Source: Ruegeria_B marisflavi
GTDB taxonomy: Bacteria > Pseudomonadota > Alphaproteobacteria > Rhodobacterales > Rhodobacteraceae
Reading direction: 5' to 3'
NCBI RefSeq assembly: GCF_025673445.1
Contig: NZ_JAOVQN010000002.1
Location: forward strand, 186,001-250,000
DNA: 64,000 nt
Below, in pieces: positions 63,281 to 64,000 of the stretch (position 1 is the first letter of the stretch; every line of letters begins with the position of its first letter). A program made the translations under genes and the position numbers. The notes under the pieces are model-generated. The model searched no databases and was not told where the DNA came from. It saw only the letters and a list, made by a program, of their open reading frames with translations.

Positions 63281-64000
63281 GTGTCAGGAGGAGTGTAGTA
63301 GAACGCATTCGAAAAGGAACATACAACGACGGAGATTGCCAAGCGTATTTGGTGGGCAAGCGCGATAGTGCCGTTGGGTTTGCGCGAGAAGTAGGAGACT
63401 TTATAGCCCACCCCAAACGCAACCGCGGCACCACATACGATTTGGCGACGAGGATATTCAGCCAGTGCGCCTTCTTCTATTTTTTTAAAAGTGACAATCC
63501 CATCAACAAGCCATTTCTGGGACCAATTGGGCCTTGTCCGTGGTGGTTCAAACCCTGGCTCATATCGCAGCCTGACATGTTTTCAGACCATGACCTGAAT
63601 TCAGCACTGGGCTACTCCAGAAAGGAGCTTAAGAAAAAGGTAAAAAGCTGGTTCGCCGATCCAAATGATAAGTACCCAGAGTGGGTCCAGTGCGTTGATG
63701 AAGCTTTCTTTTTTCGAGTCGTCACAAAACTGTCGACTTTGTTGGGGGGAAAGGCAGTTTTTTCCATCGAAGAAGCTTGGCAGAGTATAGAGACTTTGTT
63801 TGAAAGTGATAGGATCAACAGTTCCATCGAAGACTTTATGGTTTGCATCGCAGTTGTTCTGTCAAAAACAGAAGTCGAGTTACCGAAAGAGGCGCGCGGC
63901 TCGGTGGACTTGTCAGTAACTCCTTATTGTTGTTGGCCTGCCGAACCGAAGCAAAAAGAAAATCTTGGAAGAAAGATGTTTTTCACCTCTCCATTCGGAA
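63277..64000 (+). CDS. unknown protein, runs off window edge
   Basis: Continuous open frame from GTG 63277, which overlaps the uvrB stop (GTGA), to the window end: 241 codons, no stop. AT-richer than its neighbours with many Phe, Lys and Trp codons. Notable stretches are GDFIAHPKRNRGTTYDLATRIF, PFLGPIGPCPWWFKPW, and a C-terminal part TPYCCWPAEPKQKENLG. No family is recognised. The AGGAGG at 63287 lies after GTG, so the true start may differ. Low GC and position after a housekeeping gene suggest acquired DNA. Confidence 0.6.

Overview
The window looks like chromosomal DNA of a marine Roseobacter-group alphaproteobacterium (Rhodobacteraceae), most probably Ruegeria. Evidence: high GC with strong third-position bias; a class I lysyl-tRNA synthetase; a short second-type GltX; an FeS-type bacterial photolyase of the CryB/PhrB family; and a small cupin whose residues H81, H83, E87, Y89 and H121 match the active site described for the DMSP lyase DddW of Ruegeria pomeroyi. 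The genus is an inference, not a search result.

Layout. 1-1.5 kb: leuA (cut by the window edge) with a Leu-codon leader peptide and attenuator. 1.6-5.2 kb: an SDR and FeS photolyase pair facing a periplasmic 18-MORN protein. 5.4-13.6 kb: nadE, two tandem paralogous membrane proteins of unknown family, a FAD oxidoreductase facing an MBL hydrolase, a DUF1801 protein, gltX, and a gamma-glutamylcyclotransferase. 13.6-21.6 kb: nsrR behind an FNR box, ybbAP/tesA, a cold-shock gene, an L,D-transpeptidase, a YciA-like thioesterase, trxC, and a DUF2892 gene behind a sulfide-repressor-like palindrome. 21.6-23.0 kb: an AT-richer accessory patch with two REPIN-like repeats, a gene broken by one in-frame stop, and a diverged duplicate of the ettA 3' end. 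23.0-33.3 kb: ettA, DUF900 hydrolase, MOSC protein, nadD, EamA transporter, PBP4-type dacB, TerB-like protein, dddW with a divergent LysR gene, lysK. 33.4-40.9 kb: small envelope proteins, an orphan beta-helix protein, orphan ParA, a stress protein and a formate/nitrite channel each behind an FNR-type box, and a membrane-anchored Zc3h12a-like nuclease.

40.9-49.6 kb: a C-P lyase locus, phnF divergent from phnGHI-(EamA transporter)-phnJKLN, then a convergent DUF1045 gene and phnM. No phnCDE transporter genes lie in the window; an EamA transporter sits between phnI and phnJ. 49.6-52.6 kb: small genes, a PLP-dependent desulfhydrase/CuyA-like enzyme and tRNA-Arg(UCU).

52.8-60.9 kb: the most unusual region. 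Four proteins with class III nucleotidyl cyclase domains lie within about 8 kb: two cyclase-TPR proteins, one cyclase-alpha/beta hydrolase, and, convergent to it, one alpha/beta hydrolase-cyclase with the opposite domain order. They are interspersed with a second cold-shock gene and a GST/MarR pair that has two matched operators. The window ends with uvrB and the start of an AT-richer unknown gene that runs off the edge.

Regulation visible in the sequence: attenuation (leuA); FNR-type boxes (nsrR, usp, the formate/nitrite channel); PhnF-, MarR- and ArsR-type palindromes; and a hairpin shared by the two cold-shock 5' leaders.
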